From positions 47,597,494 to 47,661,493 of the forward strand of contig NC_092859.1 in NCBI RefSeq assembly GCF_032062135.1: a stretch of 64,000 bases of DNA. The letters run 5' to 3'. Origin of the DNA: Pyxicephalus adspersus. Its lineage: Eukaryota > Chordata > Amphibia > Anura > Pyxicephalidae. Positions 1 to 11,014 of this stretch are shown piece after piece; positions within the stretch are counted from its first letter, which is position 1, and every line of letters starts with the position of its first letter. The position numbers and the translations under genes were made by a program. The notes beneath the pieces are model-generated. The model ran no database searches. It had not been told where the DNA came from and saw only the letters and a program-made list of their open reading frames with translations.

Positions 1-129
1 TATGTATAGAGGGCTTAAATTTGGTCTTAAGATCTCCTGTGTACTCTGAAAATTTCACATTTCCATGACAATCAGTGAAGGAGATATGAGGATTTATACA
101 AGGGGATACTGACAGCTTGAACACAGACA

Positions 130-345
130 CAGCTCATGCTGCTGCATGATTATCTCACAGTACAAGGTGGGTGGGGAAACACCCCTTTACTGGCTGCACA
201 ATCTCATAGCGATACATAGGAGACGCGAGCGCCCCATCCCCTGCAAGACAACGAGCAGAGAGGGAATGAGCAGAGGGCTGAATCTGACAGCTCTGCGGGC
301 CAGATGTGGCCCACAAGCTGTAGGTTGGACACCTCTGGTTTAGAC
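130..345. mobile_element. Probable hAT-type short element, one end recognised
   Basis: The end at about 295-345 ('ccagatgtggcccacaagct', then 'ggttggacacctctgg') reads in reverse as the common terminus 'CAG(A/G)GGTGTCCAACCT...GGGCCACAT' of short hAT-like elements in vertebrates. The interior is richer in GC and CpG than its flanks. The left boundary is not clear. The 65-codon open frame here is incidental. Confidence 0.4.
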
Positions 346-929
346 CACCAATTTAGAACCTTTATGAAGCTTTACCCCTTTTCGTCCTGATGGCCATGGT
401 CGCAGAGAATCTTTGGTGGGATTTCTGTCCCCAGAAACAGAGATAAGGAGAAATCTACCAGTATGGAAACCTTTTCCGGGAACAGAAGGTGAGGGGTAAT
501 TTCCTATACTTACATACATCCTTCCAATTATTTATTTCTCCAGTTTTATGTTGAATCTCTGGGACAGGAAATAAAGGCAAATGTTCTGAATGGCATACAC
601 ACTGTAAAATGAAATGGCAGGGAATTTAACCCTTCCATACTTTAGCTAAAAAAAAGTAAACAGAAAAAAATGTTAGGAAAAGCTCATCTGTCCAGCGACT
701 CGGTGCTGTGCACCATCCTGGTTTTAAACACTGTCTGTTCTGTCCAGCAATGTCATTTGCAGCAGCCAGGAGAACTAAGATAGCAGCAGCCTCTGCTTCC
801 CTTTAGCCATGCAGCTTGGTGGATTTATGGCATCCCCATCATCCATTGTTAGGCTGTGCACAGCTGAAGGGGATTCTAAAGGCTGACCAGCTCCTGACTT
901 TATTGGCTATTGGCTGCTGGGACTTTAAA

Positions 930-1328
930 ACCTCTCTGCTCCCAGTCACCAGTGCCTGTTGTAGCGTATAGCTGGGCTAATCTGTGCAGGAGTGTGGTTT
1001 CCTTGTGAGTTTATGCTGCCTGGACCGACCCTTGCCTGTGATCCGACTCTGCTTGTGTTTTGCCCTTGTGTACTTTGTTTGGTGGACAGATATTCTGTGT
1101 ATGACATCTGCTCTGTATTCTGGACTTGGCTCCATTGGAATCTTGGTATTTTCATCTGTCGGCTCCTGGCTTGCTGACAGCCCATCCCCTGACAACATCC
1201 CTTGTGCAGTAAGTCCTGGGGGCAACCGAGTGCTAGGTGACGCAACCAGTCTCCCGAGGCTGAGCGGGGGCTGCTATAAGTGAAGACTGTTAGATTTGGG
1301 ACTGGGGTCTGGTGAGGACTGGTCCATA

Positions 1329-1335
<7 letters not shown>
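930..1335. repeat. Probable dispersed repeat fragment (LTR-like), ending at a TA microsatellite
   Basis: This block is richer in GC than its flanks, with a run of 'cctg/ttg' words followed by 'gtaagtcctgggggcaacc', 'gtctcccgaggctgagcggg' and 'gtgaagactgttag'. I associate this wording with high-copy amphibian elements, from memory only. Overlapping short frames on both strands look like chance products. No termini were identified. Confidence 0.35.

Positions 1336-1377
<42 letters not shown>
1336..1377. repeat. (TA)n microsatellite
   Basis: About 21 perfect TA dinucleotides. Confidence 0.98.
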
Positions 1378-1379
<2 letters not shown>

Positions 1380-1946
1380 ACAACTATTTGAGCCAATAAA
1401 ACTAGTCTTTTGCTATTTGACATCATTCAAAGGCTAGACTAGACTAGGACTAAAACCACCTGACTAATCCATTTCCTAGACAAGTAGAGAAATCATAGTT
1501 CAAAGCTATTATTGTAACCTACCTTCTCTCCTATACATGTGCACCCCCAGAACACTACTATTTTACAACCTTTTTAAATAATATTTAAAAAAAAAAACAA
1601 AAAATATGCCTGAATATGCCTTTTTATGCCTAAATAAATGCTGTATGGTGGACAGGGGTACAGAAAATATGTGGAATTGGCAGAATTTGCATTACACTTT
1701 GTAGTACAATGTTTAAAATAGTTTAGTGCCCTTTACAAAAACAAAATAATCTGTGGTCTTGTGTGATATTTAAAAGCCTTGAAGCTTAAATTTTACATTT
1801 AGTTCTGTGGTTGAACCCTCTATTTTTGCAATTTGGAGACAACACAAAGAGGCTAACCACACTTTGTTGTCGCACACAAAATTTCCATCTGAAACTTGTT
1901 TTTTTCCTATACAGTCTGTGTGACATTTATTACAAGTGAAGATGAT
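1378..1946. other. No recognised feature
   Basis: AT-rich unique-looking sequence; no coding signal or repeat structure seen. Confidence 0.5.
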
Positions 1947-2718
1947 TACCGTATTTTTCGGCGTATAAGACGCTCCGGCATATAAGACGCACCCAATTTT
2001 AAAGGAGGAAAATCTAGAAAAAAAAGATTCTAAAAGATTATTCCCCTTCTGATCACCCTGTGCTAATTTATCCCCTTCTGATCACTCTGTGCCAATTTAT
2101 CCCCTTCTGATCACCCTGTGATCTGATAAATTGGCACAGAGTGATCAGAAGCGGTTGAATTGGCACAGGGCGATCAGAAGGGGATAAATTGGCACAGAGT
2201 GATCAGAAGGGGATAAATTCCCCACTCTGTGCCAATTTATCCCCTGCTGACCGCCCTGTGCCAATTCATCCCCTTCTGATCACTCTGTGCCAATTTATCC
2301 CCTTCTGATCACCCTGTGATCTGATAAATTGGCACAGAGTGATCAGAAGAGGATAAATTCCCCACTCTGTGCCTATTTATCCCCTGCTGATCATCCCTTC
2401 CCACTTACCGGTCCGTTTCTCTCCGCCGGCTTGCTTCCGGGATCGCGGGGGCACGCTTGTCTCTCAGCCTGCTTCCGGGATCGCGTGTGCAGGCTTCTCC
2501 TCGCTGGGTCTGCAGGAAGGCGGGGACACGCGCTGCAGCCAGGAGGAGAGGAGAGAAGATCGCAGAAGCACGCAGGATCGCGGGATCGCGATATCGGGTA
2601 AGTATGTTACCGGTTTTATTTATTTTTAAAACTTGCATTCGCCGTATAGGACGCACCCACTTTTCCCCCCCAGTTTTGGGGAAGAAAAAGTGCGTCTTAT
2701 ACGCCGAAAAATACGGTA
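1947..2718. mobile_element. Non-autonomous DNA element with ~45 bp terminal inverted repeats
   Basis: The left end starts TACCGTATTTTTCGGCG; the right end is its inverse (cgccgaaaaatacggta), followed inward by 'agtgcgtcttat' against 'ataagacgc'. The interior holds an array of ~29-30 bp units ('ccccttctgatcac(c/t)ctgtgcc' plus 'aatttat'), some inverted, at 2038-2395. A GC-rich segment with 'ttaccggt', 'gcttgcttccggga' and 'gcagccaggagg' follows at 2400-2590. Overlapping frames in 2329-2759 on both strands reflect composition, not a gene. The 'cg(g/c)cgtataagacgc' terminus is widespread in vertebrate genomes; I do not recall its superfamily. Confidence 0.85.
2038..2395. repeat. Tandem and inverted ~30 bp units inside the TIR element
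   Basis: The unit 'ttctgatcac(c/t)ctgtgcc' plus 'aatttatcccc' recurs many times. Blocks in reverse orientation ('ctgataaattggcacaga' plus 'gtgatcagaag') are interleaved, so the array folds on itself repeatedly. Confidence 0.9.
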
Positions 2719-3405
2719 CATCTGTGATTTTTTTTGTTTATTTTAAAGTAAACTGCTAGAGGTCCAAAATATTTTACATAAACTTTGTCCCTCTGATAAA
2801 TAACTAGGTCAGACCATTCAAATAGTATGCAGTAAAAAGTAGTTGATTATTCACCTCAGGACTAGGTTTTTTTACATTTGAGATATGACTGTATGGCTTG
2901 CTAATGATGATATGATATGATTAAAATCAAAATATAGCAACATTATATTGTTATTAACAGATATTGTATTCCGTAAAACAAGATATTCAAAATGATATAT
3001 CTGTAACTTCCATATGATACCTAGAAAACCTCTGAATATTCTCCATGGGGAAAAATAATGCAATGTGAAGAAGTTCAGCTGTTCTTCACATTTAACTCTA
3101 TAACTTTATAAATGAAAATAAAATTCCTGTTCTGCTAATGATGATTTTATATCCTTGGTAAGTATCTGCTTTATAGTTACCGAAACTACTAAGGGAGCAA
3201 TTTCAGCCTATAAAGTTTACTTGTCCTTCTATTTAAAGAACAAATTATTCTCTAGTTACCACTTAGCCAGAAACAGTTACATTGCTAGTCAACCAAACAT
3301 AAAAGATGGAAGATTAAAAAAAATGTTGCAATGATATCTATGTAATAAAATGTATATAAAAATTATTGGTAGTCTCAGTGGATTTAAAACAATACTATAT
3401 TCACA

Positions 3406-3412
<7 letters not shown>
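2719..3412. other. No recognised feature
   Basis: AT-rich sequence with no coding signal or known repeat recognised. Confidence 0.5.

Positions 3413-3454
<42 letters not shown>
3413..3454. repeat. (TA)n microsatellite
   Basis: About 21 perfect TA dinucleotides. Confidence 0.98.
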
Positions 3455-3455
<1 letters not shown>

Positions 3456-4231
3456 CAATACTATTTCTACAACTACTTCTGTGTATTAGTTATTTTTATA
3501 TATAATATATTAGTATTTATTATATAGTATTATTTAGTTTAGTGTTGGAGGGACATTACTGTTCAACTTCAGGCAACTATTTTTTTTCAATATCAATTAT
3601 ACGCTCAATATATGCTCAAAATAAAAAAAAGCAGCTTATGCTGCAGAACTCCTTAGCACCAATGCACACATACAAACCCCTCTGAGCATGATGACATCAC
3701 AGTACCCTGTATTGTGTATTTTTAGACAGTTGCTGCCCGTAAAAGACTGAAACGGAAGAAAAACAAGTTACTGACCTCAATACCACTAAAAATGTAAGTA
3801 TAAAAAAACCCATTTTAAGCATAAAATAATATTAGTAGGGGAGCCTGGAATCCCTAGTTTGGGCTTTAAAGTGTATTGAAAACCTTAACATTTGTTTTAG
3901 TTTTAGAAGGAGCAGCAAACTGTTAAAGGAAAACTAAACCTTCAAAATAAAAATTAGGGAGTAGGCAAATCTTTAAAGTGGATCTAAACTCAGAATTTTT
4001 ACTTTACATTAAAGGGTAGACAACTCTTTTATTTAAAGTAAAAATGTTGTTTATTTATTTTAAAGTTAATAAAAAAAAGGGTTCAGCACCTTCCCTTTCT
4101 GTCGTAGTGATCAAAATGGAATGGACGCGGCACAAAGCCTCCTGGGATACCTACGTCAAGCATTGCAGGAGGCTCTTGGCTGCTCCGGATTTCCGGCATG
4201 CACAGAAGGAATCCTTTCATCAATGGGAAAA

Positions 4232-4427
4232 AAATTTGCCGATCTCACGCATGCACAGTGAGATTGGCAATTTTTTTCCAATCTCGCGCCTGCTCAGTGT
4301 GAGATCAGGTGACGCAGAAGGAAGAATCCAGGAGAGATTAGAAGATGTCAGCACCCGGCATGTCAACCAAGACGGATACCAGGCTAGTGTGGGACCCGAT
4401 GGAAGAAACCTCCCGACAGATAGACTG
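4232..4427 (+). repeat. Inverted-repeat arm 1
   Basis: Pairs with 4729-4924. The arms match almost base for base, including the CpG-rich 'aatctcgcgcctgctcagtg', so the duplication or gene conversion is recent relative to other repeats here. Confidence 0.9.
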
Positions 4428-4728
4428 ATCTGCGAAATTAAAGGTTTTTTTTTTTTTTTTTATTTTGGGTTTAGTTCTGCTTTTACCTGCAATAGTGACA
4501 GACAACGTCCCTTGTGCAATAAAAGAAACATACATATATCCAGCTCTTTTCAGTTGGGCCAGTTGATGAAGAATCCTGCCTGCTCACAATTTTTGTATGG
4601 GGATTTATAGTTCCACTTTAGGGCTGCTTTTATATCTGTACAGTCTATTACTTTTTCTTAGTGTACATTCTGTCATGTGTTCCACTGTACCAAGGCAACC
4701 TTTCTATGTTGTTTATCTGTCTATCCGA

Positions 4729-4924
4729 CAGTCTATCTGTCGGGAGGTTTCTTCCATCGGGTCCCACACTAGCCTGGTATCCGTCTTGGTTGACATGCCG
4801 GGTGCTGACATCTTCTAATCTCTCCTGGATTCTTCCTTCTGCGTCACCTGATCTCACACTGAGCAGGCGCGAGATTGGAAAAAAATTGCCAATCTCACTG
4901 TGCATGCGTGAGATCGGCAAATTT
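4729..4924 (-). repeat. Inverted-repeat arm 2
   Basis: Reverse complement of 4232-4427; see arm 1. Confidence 0.9.
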
Positions 4925-4980
4925 TTGAAAGATCCTTTCCAACGACAAAAATTGCATGTGTGTACGCAGCTTTACTCTTA

Positions 4981-6889
4981 CCTACTCAAAAGCAAATTAA
5001 TATGCACTTTAAATGTAGCCTAAAAAAGCATAGACTTGTGGTCAAGGCTTTTCATATGTTTCATTATAGAGACCTGGGAGTGCCCTCTGTACCGATCCCC
5101 AATTATCACCCTTACTTGTTCACATTTGGTGAAATAATTAACAAAATTTGCATTGTGAACTTAGTTTTTTGTATGACTGCTATAAAAAATGCCATACGGT
5201 TTCCACCAACTTTTACCACTGTAGATAAAAATTATAAAACTGCTTAGACTCGGGGGACATGTACTAGAGACTTTTACTTTTTGCTCCATTCAACAGCCTT
5301 TGATTGTGCCAATTTTAACATGTACAGCCAATCCCATCAAAACATTCCTCTTCTTACAGTGGTTTTGCCAATCCCTTAATAATGTCATTAACTAATAATG
5401 TCTAATGCTGAATGTGGAAAGAGAAATATTATAAATGTATACATATAGAGATGGAGTGGCACCCTTATGGCTTACGGTTTTAAAGCTGACAGAGTTTAGC
5501 TTTGTGTACATGGACTACAGCATAGAGGTGTAACTAGGTGGAGTATAGTCATGTGTCCAGTATGTTTTGCAATGGATTTCTGACTAGTTTCAGGAATATA
5601 ACGTTAATCAGATCAAGTAATGTACATATATCTGTATTTTACCCTTTTGTTAAAAGTTGAGTGACAATGGTACAGTTTAACATCTGCTTCTTAATTATTA
5701 GGCAACTGCTAGAATGGCACTGAACTCTCATAAATAGAGTAAAATGATGTGCAAAGTCATAAGTGATAAAACAAGCTATAAAGCTTGACACCATTAATCA
5801 AAAGGCTACTACTTTGTCAAATACAACCCTGCCAAATGAGCAGATGGAGCGGCAGATTACTTTTAGAACAAAAGATTTATCAGCAAAGATTAAACACATT
5901 TTAAATGGGTGGATGTGGTATTCTGCTGTCCAAATACAGATGAAAGCACCTGTATATCCTTAATTAACATTACCAGCCTAAAAAGCCTGCAGTTATCAAA
6001 TTAAGTTGAATTACTATATAATTTTATTTTAAAAGCATATGTTAAATATTGTATATCTGATCTGCGAGAGATCCAAGGGTATGCTTTATTTAAGGCAGCA
6101 ATCTGACGTACAAATGATGACTAATTTATCTCAGCAAATAGAAAAATGTATACAGAGAGAATACACAGACTACTGATTCTGAATGTCATTTTACAGGACT
6201 AATTTATTGGCGGGTATGCTGATCCAAAGGCTTCAATACTGTCATTGACCTGGAGTTTTAAGCCAACTAGCGTTTAAAAATGAACAGTTTGGCTCTTTAG
6301 TAACCATGCACTATGGAGTAAAAATAAAGTAAATTAATTAAAACAAAGATTAATAAAGTGCATTATTAAAGCAGGGCATTGTACTTTAAAACAATATTCC
6401 AGCCAAAAAAAGGATAAAATGAACAGCCTATTTATAGATAAAAAATATTTTTTGGAATATGCAGCTTCAAATGAGGGATTTAACTACAATGTTCTTGTTT
6501 CTGCAAATGTTATGTAGAACCAGTGGAATAAAAATTTCCATTTGGAAGCAACTGATACTAGGCAGCAATGAACAGAACAATTTCTTCAAAGGTACACAGG
6601 ACATGATTGACCAAAGACTGTGTTTCTTTCAATTGTTTCTCATTTAGTCCTAATCATGTTTTAATAAATAGATTAGAGATTAAACAGAGCTGTATTAAAC
6701 AATTAAGGGCAGTCAGTGGAATAAATATCTGTCTAGACTTTTGATAAAGGCTTACCTTTCCAACTTCAATACCACCTGATTTGAATCCATCTCAAACAGG
6801 GAGCTTCACAAATCTCAGTAATACTGCAGTGGTCACTGTGTTGCCAGATCCCTCTGTTAGCACTTTGCAAGAAGTATGTCTGTTGATCA
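4981..6889. other. No recognised feature
   Basis: AT-rich sequence with short chance frames only; no splice-compatible coding blocks or repeats recognised. Confidence 0.5.
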
Positions 6890-7835
6890 TTAACCACCCC
6901 AGCACTAAGTCGGAGTGTGACTGGAGGTAAAAAAAAAAAACAGCAGAAATCAGTAACTCCGAGTCACACTCGGGGTGGCTAAAAAAGTAAAAAATAAACA
7001 TTTACCTGGTCCCATTGGCGTCCTCCAGTGTCCTGCCATCCTCTGTCCGCATCCTCCTCCTCGATCTGTCCCCTGGCGAGTGCGCTGACGTTCCCGGGAG
7101 TTCTGGGTGACGTCAGTTTGCACAGCCGTTGCTAGGCATGTGGCGGGAATTTCAAATTACAGTAGTACCTTGGTTTACAACAGGAAACAACACAAAATGT
7201 TCGGGTTATGAAAGAAAATGTGGATGAAATTTTGTTTCTGAAACCAAAAGGGAGCTTCCAGATACAAAATTAAAACAATGTTACAACATTGTAACATTAC
7301 AACAATGTAACATCTTGCCTCTTCTTGTCTCAGCTCATCTTGTATCCATTCATCTTGTCTTGCCTTGTCTTGTCTCGGCTCATCTCTCCTTGTCTTGTCT
7401 CGTTTTACTCAGGCTACCATAGTCTCAGTCGGCTAGTAAACATCTCTGACTGCTTCTCGAGTGATTGCTGTGCTTTTTTGTGATTGTGTTTTTTTTTTGG
7501 TAAATTTTTTGTGTGTGCTGGTAAACTATATGCCAAAGAGTCCTCATTAAAGGTAAAGTTTTTCTTGATTTCTCTATGTAACATTATGTCTAAAAGCAGT
7601 ACATTGTCTTTCATGAAAATGTATTTTACAGTATAATATAATAGTATAAGAGTATATTAAAGTTTGAAACACAAAATCATGTCAAATTTAATTTATTATT
7701 AAATTATTTAATTTATTATTCTGACATGATTCTGTGTTTCAAACTTTATTATACTCATATTATTATATTATACTGTAAAACAAATTACATATACATATAT
7801 AAATCCTGACAAAAATGAATTGCCTAGGAGGTTAA
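6890..7835. mobile_element. TTAA-bounded piggyBac-like MITE (copy 1), with internal palindrome
   Basis: It begins TTAACCACCCC and ends GGAGGTTAA, so TTAA lies at both edges, the piggyBac target site. Near the left edge is a hairpin around 'cggagtgtgact...gagtcacactcggg'. The right part, 7600-7800, is a palindrome with ~90 bp arms ('acagtataatataatag', 'gtttgaaacacaaaatcatg'). The GC-rich stretch 7005-7150 and the 'acagtagtaccttggtttac' block near 7160 may be a nested insertion. A pentamer-like 'cttgtct' run occupies about 7315-7405. Copy 2 (14682-15227) is in the other orientation. Confidence 0.75.
7600..7800. repeat. Long imperfect palindrome inside MITE copy 1
   Basis: Left arm 'ttttacagtataatataata', then 'aagtttgaaacacaaaatca'; the right arm is the inverse ('gattctgtgtttcaaacttt', 'attatattatactgtaaaac'). 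The centre is 'taatttattattaaattatt'. Confidence 0.85.
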
Positions 7836-8034
7836 AGCAACATAAACTAAAGATGTAAGCTGACAGTGCAGTAAATGCTTATTATGAAAATGATGCAAAC
7901 ATACACACAAGAAAATATATCAACAATATACACAGCAAGCACAACCCAAACACCAAAAAGAGCTAGTATGTGAATACAGATAATAATATACCACAAAACA
8001 TAGGCCAGATGGAAAACCAGTTCACACTCTATGT

Positions 8035-8180
8035 GCAGGAGAGGGATCCTGTCAGGTTATTCCTGTGGGATTTGCCAAAGATTCATCACAGGTTGCTGCC
8101 AGACTGAAACAGGTGTGTGTTTGTTGTCTACCCTTTTATGTAAAGTAAAATAAAAGAGTTTAGGTCTGCTTTAACATTCA
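8035..8180. repeat. Fragments of dispersed repeats
   Basis: 8035-8115 ('gatcctgtcaggttattcct', 'gatttgccaaagattc', 'ggttgctgccagactgaaac') reappears at 14150-14225. 8128-8172 ('ctacccttttatgtaaagta') is the reverse of the motif seen at 3990-4040. Confidence 0.7.
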
Positions 8181-8394
8181 GTTTTTCCTTTAGAGAAGTA
8201 TTACAGTATTGGACCACAAAAAAAAAAATGCTGGTCCATAGGCAAAAAGATGAAAACCAAGGGCTGGACTTCTTTGTGGAAAGATAGTATGTTGGTGAAT
8301 GTCCTTTTGCAAAGATTTCCCCAAACTTCCTTCAGAACCAAAACAGAATTTTTTATGCTTTTCTGCCTAATTATTTGTGGCATAGATTAAACAG

Positions 8395-9553
8395 GGATCT
8401 AGAAGCAGATTTTGAACTATTTTGACATAATGCATTGTGCAGTTGCTGCAGATTTGTAGACTGTAAATCCATAAGAACCTTCTGTTCCTTCATATCCCAA
8501 TGGTGCTCAGTTTAAGATCTGGGGACTGTGGAGGCCATTTGAGTACAGTGAACTCATTGTCATATTCAACAAACTAGTGTGAGATGATCTGACCTTTGTG
8601 ACATGGAATGTTATCCTCTTGGAAGAAGAAGATGGCAATACTATAGGCTGTGGCATTTAAAATATGCCTAATTGATACCAAGGGGCCCAAAGAGTGCCAG
8701 GAAAAAATCTCTCATACCACTATCCTAAACCATTATTACAACGTTTTAAATAATATTATATAGTACCATCACATTACCCTGCACTGTACAAAGTCCATAG
8801 TCATGTCACTAGCTGTCCCTCAAAGGGGCTCACAATCTAATGTCCCTACTGTAGTTAAATGTCTTTAATACAGTCTAAGGTCAATTTTGAGGGGTAACCA
8901 ATAAACCTAACTGCATATTTTTGGAATGTGGAAGGGAAACTGGAGTACCCAGAAGAAAACTGACATGGGGAGAACCTGAAAAGTCAATGCAGATAGTGTC
9001 CTGGCCAAGACTCGAACCTGGGACCCAGCGCTGCAAAGGCCAGAGCACTAACCTCTCAGCCACTGTGCTGCCTTAGGTTAGTAAAAACTGAATTCTGACC
9101 ATACCATTCAAATGTCACAGCAAAAATTGGGACTCAACAAACCTAGCAATGGTTTTCCAATTACCTCTGGTTCAGTTTTGGTGAGTCTGTGCAAATGTAA
9201 CCTTATGTGTTTTTTTAGCTGACAGCAGGTGCACCTAGCATGGTCTCATGCTGCTGTACCCCATCTGCTTCAAGATTTGCTAAGGTGTGCATTCATAGAC
9301 AATCTTTTGCATGCCTTGGTTGTAATAAGTAATTATATAAGTTACCTGCTGTTGCCTTGTTATTAGCTCGAACCAATCTAACTATTTTCTGGCCTCTGGT
9401 ATCAGCAAGGCATTTTCACCAAAAAAATTGACATGAACTGGATATTTTTCTTTTTTTGACCATTCTATGTAAATCTTAGAGGTGGTTGTGCAGAAGATCA
9501 GCAATTTATGAATTACTCACAACAGTCTGTCTGTCACCAACAACCATGAATTG
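8395..9553. repeat. Old vertebrate interspersed repeat, copy 1 (split by a SINE)
   Basis: Segments such as 'gaactcattgtcatattcaa', 'tttgtgacatggaatgttat', 'cattctatgtaaatcttaga' and 'gtcaccaacaaccatga' match a repeat I recall from fish and amphibian genomes. A second copy lies at 20060-21005. A tRNA-derived SINE interrupts this copy at about 8741-9075. The right end stops at 9553, where LTR-like sequence begins. Confidence 0.7.
8741..9075 (-). mobile_element. tRNA-derived SINE (degenerate), inserted in an older repeat
   Basis: On the minus strand it starts GGCAGCACAGTGGCTGAGAG. The A box TGGCTGAGAGGTTAG is at 9048-9062 and the B box GGTTCGAGTCT at 9008-9018, correctly ordered for an internal pol III promoter. 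The body then reads 'ggttctccccatgtcag', and the tail ('acattagattgtgagcccc') is the L2/CR1-like 3' part shared by many vertebrate SINEs. A partial tail also occurs at 40350-40450. Confidence 0.85.
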
Positions 9554-9996
9554 TTTTTAGAAAGAAACCTGGTTCTTTAGGGCCCTGGAGCTGGCCAAGG
9601 GAGTGAAAGGTTGGTTCCTTGGCCCAACCCAATCCTGACTGGGTAAATGTGTACCTGCACTCAGGTGCAAGAGAGAGGAAATTGATCAGCAAGAGGCTGG
9701 GGAAAGAGAATCAGCCACTGTGTTGCAGGCTGGAGTATGTTCCAGGCTGAGAAGCCAGCCAGAGCATTCCGGGTTTAGAAGGCAGCCAGAGGGTTCCAGG
9801 CTTAGAAGGCAGCCAGAGTGTTCCAGGCTGTGAAGGGAGCCATAATGTTTTCCAGGCAGGAGAAAGGTGCTGGAGAGTGTGCTCTAACACTTGCTTCAAC
9901 AAATAAACCTGTTATTTTGGACTTTTGGAGTCTGCTGCTTCTAATCTGCTCTGTAAGCATCCCGTTACCATGAGTAACCCCTAGTGATCCACCACA
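9554..9996 (+). repeat. 5' LTR remnant with internal 27 bp tandem repeat
   Basis: Matches the 3' LTR from 'tttttagaaagaaacctggt' on ('gggccctggagc(t/c)ggccaagg', 'ctgactgggtaaatgtg'). The first ~80 bp of the LTR, present at 11683-11762, is missing. An AATAAA lies at 9902-9907 in the expected R-region position, and the LTR ends in CA at 9996. Confidence 0.8.
9740..9860 (+). repeat. 27 bp minisatellite within the LTR
   Basis: About four units of 'ttccaggcttagaaggcagc' plus 'cagagng'. The 3' LTR has only about two to three units (11943-12015), so the copy number changed between the LTRs. Confidence 0.85.
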
Positions 9997-9997
9997 T

Positions 9998-10198
9998 TTG
10001 GTAGAGGATGCGGGCAGGGTAAGCAGCGAAGATTGCAGCAGTGAATTAAAGGGAATGGAAGAGGTCCTGAAGCAGCTGATGGTTGCTAATGCGGCACAAA
10101 GAGAGAGTTTTAAAGCACAGCAGGAGACCAATCGTTTGTTGAGGGAACAATTGGCGGAGGTCTCTCGAGCTGCAGCGGAGAATCCGAAAATGCTGATT
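9998..10198 (+). pseudogene. gag-like N-terminal remnant of the LTR element
   Basis: Directly after the PBS-like site is a frame with a coiled-coil-like Gln/Glu-rich stretch (VLKQLMVANAAQRESFKAQ, then ETNRLLREQLAEVSRAA). It resembles the start of Gag in Gypsy-type elements as I recall them. It stops at 10199. I see no capsid, zinc knuckle or polymerase downstream. Confidence 0.5.
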
Positions 10199-10339
10199 TA
10201 GAGGAACTGCCAGTTGCCCAGGGAAAAAGAAGCACCGTAAGGGCCAAAATTTTTTTCCCAAAGATGCAGATCAATATTCTGCAGATATTGTTGTTGCCCC
10301 TGGCAACTGTGAAGGAGATTTTCAAGCACGTAAGAGAAG

Positions 10340-11010
10340 GAGAGGACTCCAGCGATGAAAGCTACCACTCCAGCAAAGTCTGTAGCCAGAAAGGGGAAAT
10401 GGGCCAAGCAGCAAGAGAGTGAAAATGAGGATGATGATTAAGATGAAGAGGATGAGTCTGAAGAAGAGAAAGTTGCCAATCTTGTTTCAGATGCAGCTGG
10501 TAAGAAATCAGAGGAATCTAGAGGTGATGTACCAATTACACTGGTCTCTGGTGAAGAGGTGCATGCAGAAATTAGTGTCCCTGTCTCATGTGAAATTCAG
10601 ACTGCAGAAAGTATCACTGTGGAAGATGCCCGTGTGTTAACTGAGATTAAACCTGAAGAAAGTGTTCCTGTATTGACTGACAATGATACTTCCGTGCTGA
10701 CTGTGGTGATGACTGTGTCCCCATATCATCTGGGATGGAAACTGATGAATGTGTTTAGGTGTTGACTGGGGAAAGGTTTCCTTTTATTGAAGTCCAGTCC
10801 AGGATGGGATCCTGTTTTAGCTGAGGTGGATTCTGAAGGTGTACATGTATCAGAGTCTAAAGCCCCAAAAAGTGTCCCTATTTCCAAGAAGGTGAGGGAA
10901 GAGTTTAGTGAATTAAATAAAATAAATATGGAAGAACTTGTCCCTTTTGTGCCTGATGAACAGGATGCTCGGAGGAATGTTGAGGAAGGTGTTGCTACAC
11001 CAGTGGAAAT
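10340..11010 (+). pseudogene. Coding-like acidic region of unknown origin inside the LTR element
   Basis: One frame from about 10350 reads MKATTPAKSVARKGKW, then an acidic run ENEDDD(stop)DEEDESEEE, then EVHAEISVPVSCEIQTAES. After a stop near 10760 it resumes as SVPISKKVREEFSELNKI. Few stops, coding-like composition and charge clustering suggest a former protein. The TPAK plus acidic tract is reminiscent of nucleolin-type N-termini, but the similarity is weak. It is not the CTCF N-terminus I remember. A similar orphan frame (11236-11421, Lys-rich at the end) follows the CTCF piece. Confidence 0.45.
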
Positions 11011-11014
11011 GAAG

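Larger units (their letters stand above)
3965..4980. mobile_element. Dispersed frog repeat containing a large inverted repeat
   Basis: The left part carries 'aaagtggatctaaactcaga' and 'ttactttacattaaagggta', a motif I recall as very common in ranoid frog genomes. Two arms of about 196 bp, 4232-4427 and 4729-4924, are near-identical reverse complements around a ~300 bp spacer. The arms contain 'gatctcacgcatgcacagtg', 'tcgcgcctgctcagtg' and 'gatggaagaaacctcccgac'. A diverged single-arm relative lies at 17400-17750. Open frames of 188, 90 and 73 codons here are the same arm read from both sides, not genes. Confidence 0.75.

Noticed and set aside
946..1383. 145-codon minus-strand frame
   Set aside because: It begins in a translated TA microsatellite (alternating Ile/Tyr) and overlaps frames on the other strand in a probable dispersed repeat.
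2329..2759. Four overlapping frames of 83-100 codons on both strands
   Set aside because: They lie in the GC-rich interior of a TIR element, overlap one another in several frames and resemble no protein; composition explains them.
4044..4610. 188-codon open frame
   Set aside because: It is one arm of an inverted repeat; the same translation appears from the other arm on the opposite strand, and a diverged copy at 17.4 kb is not open.
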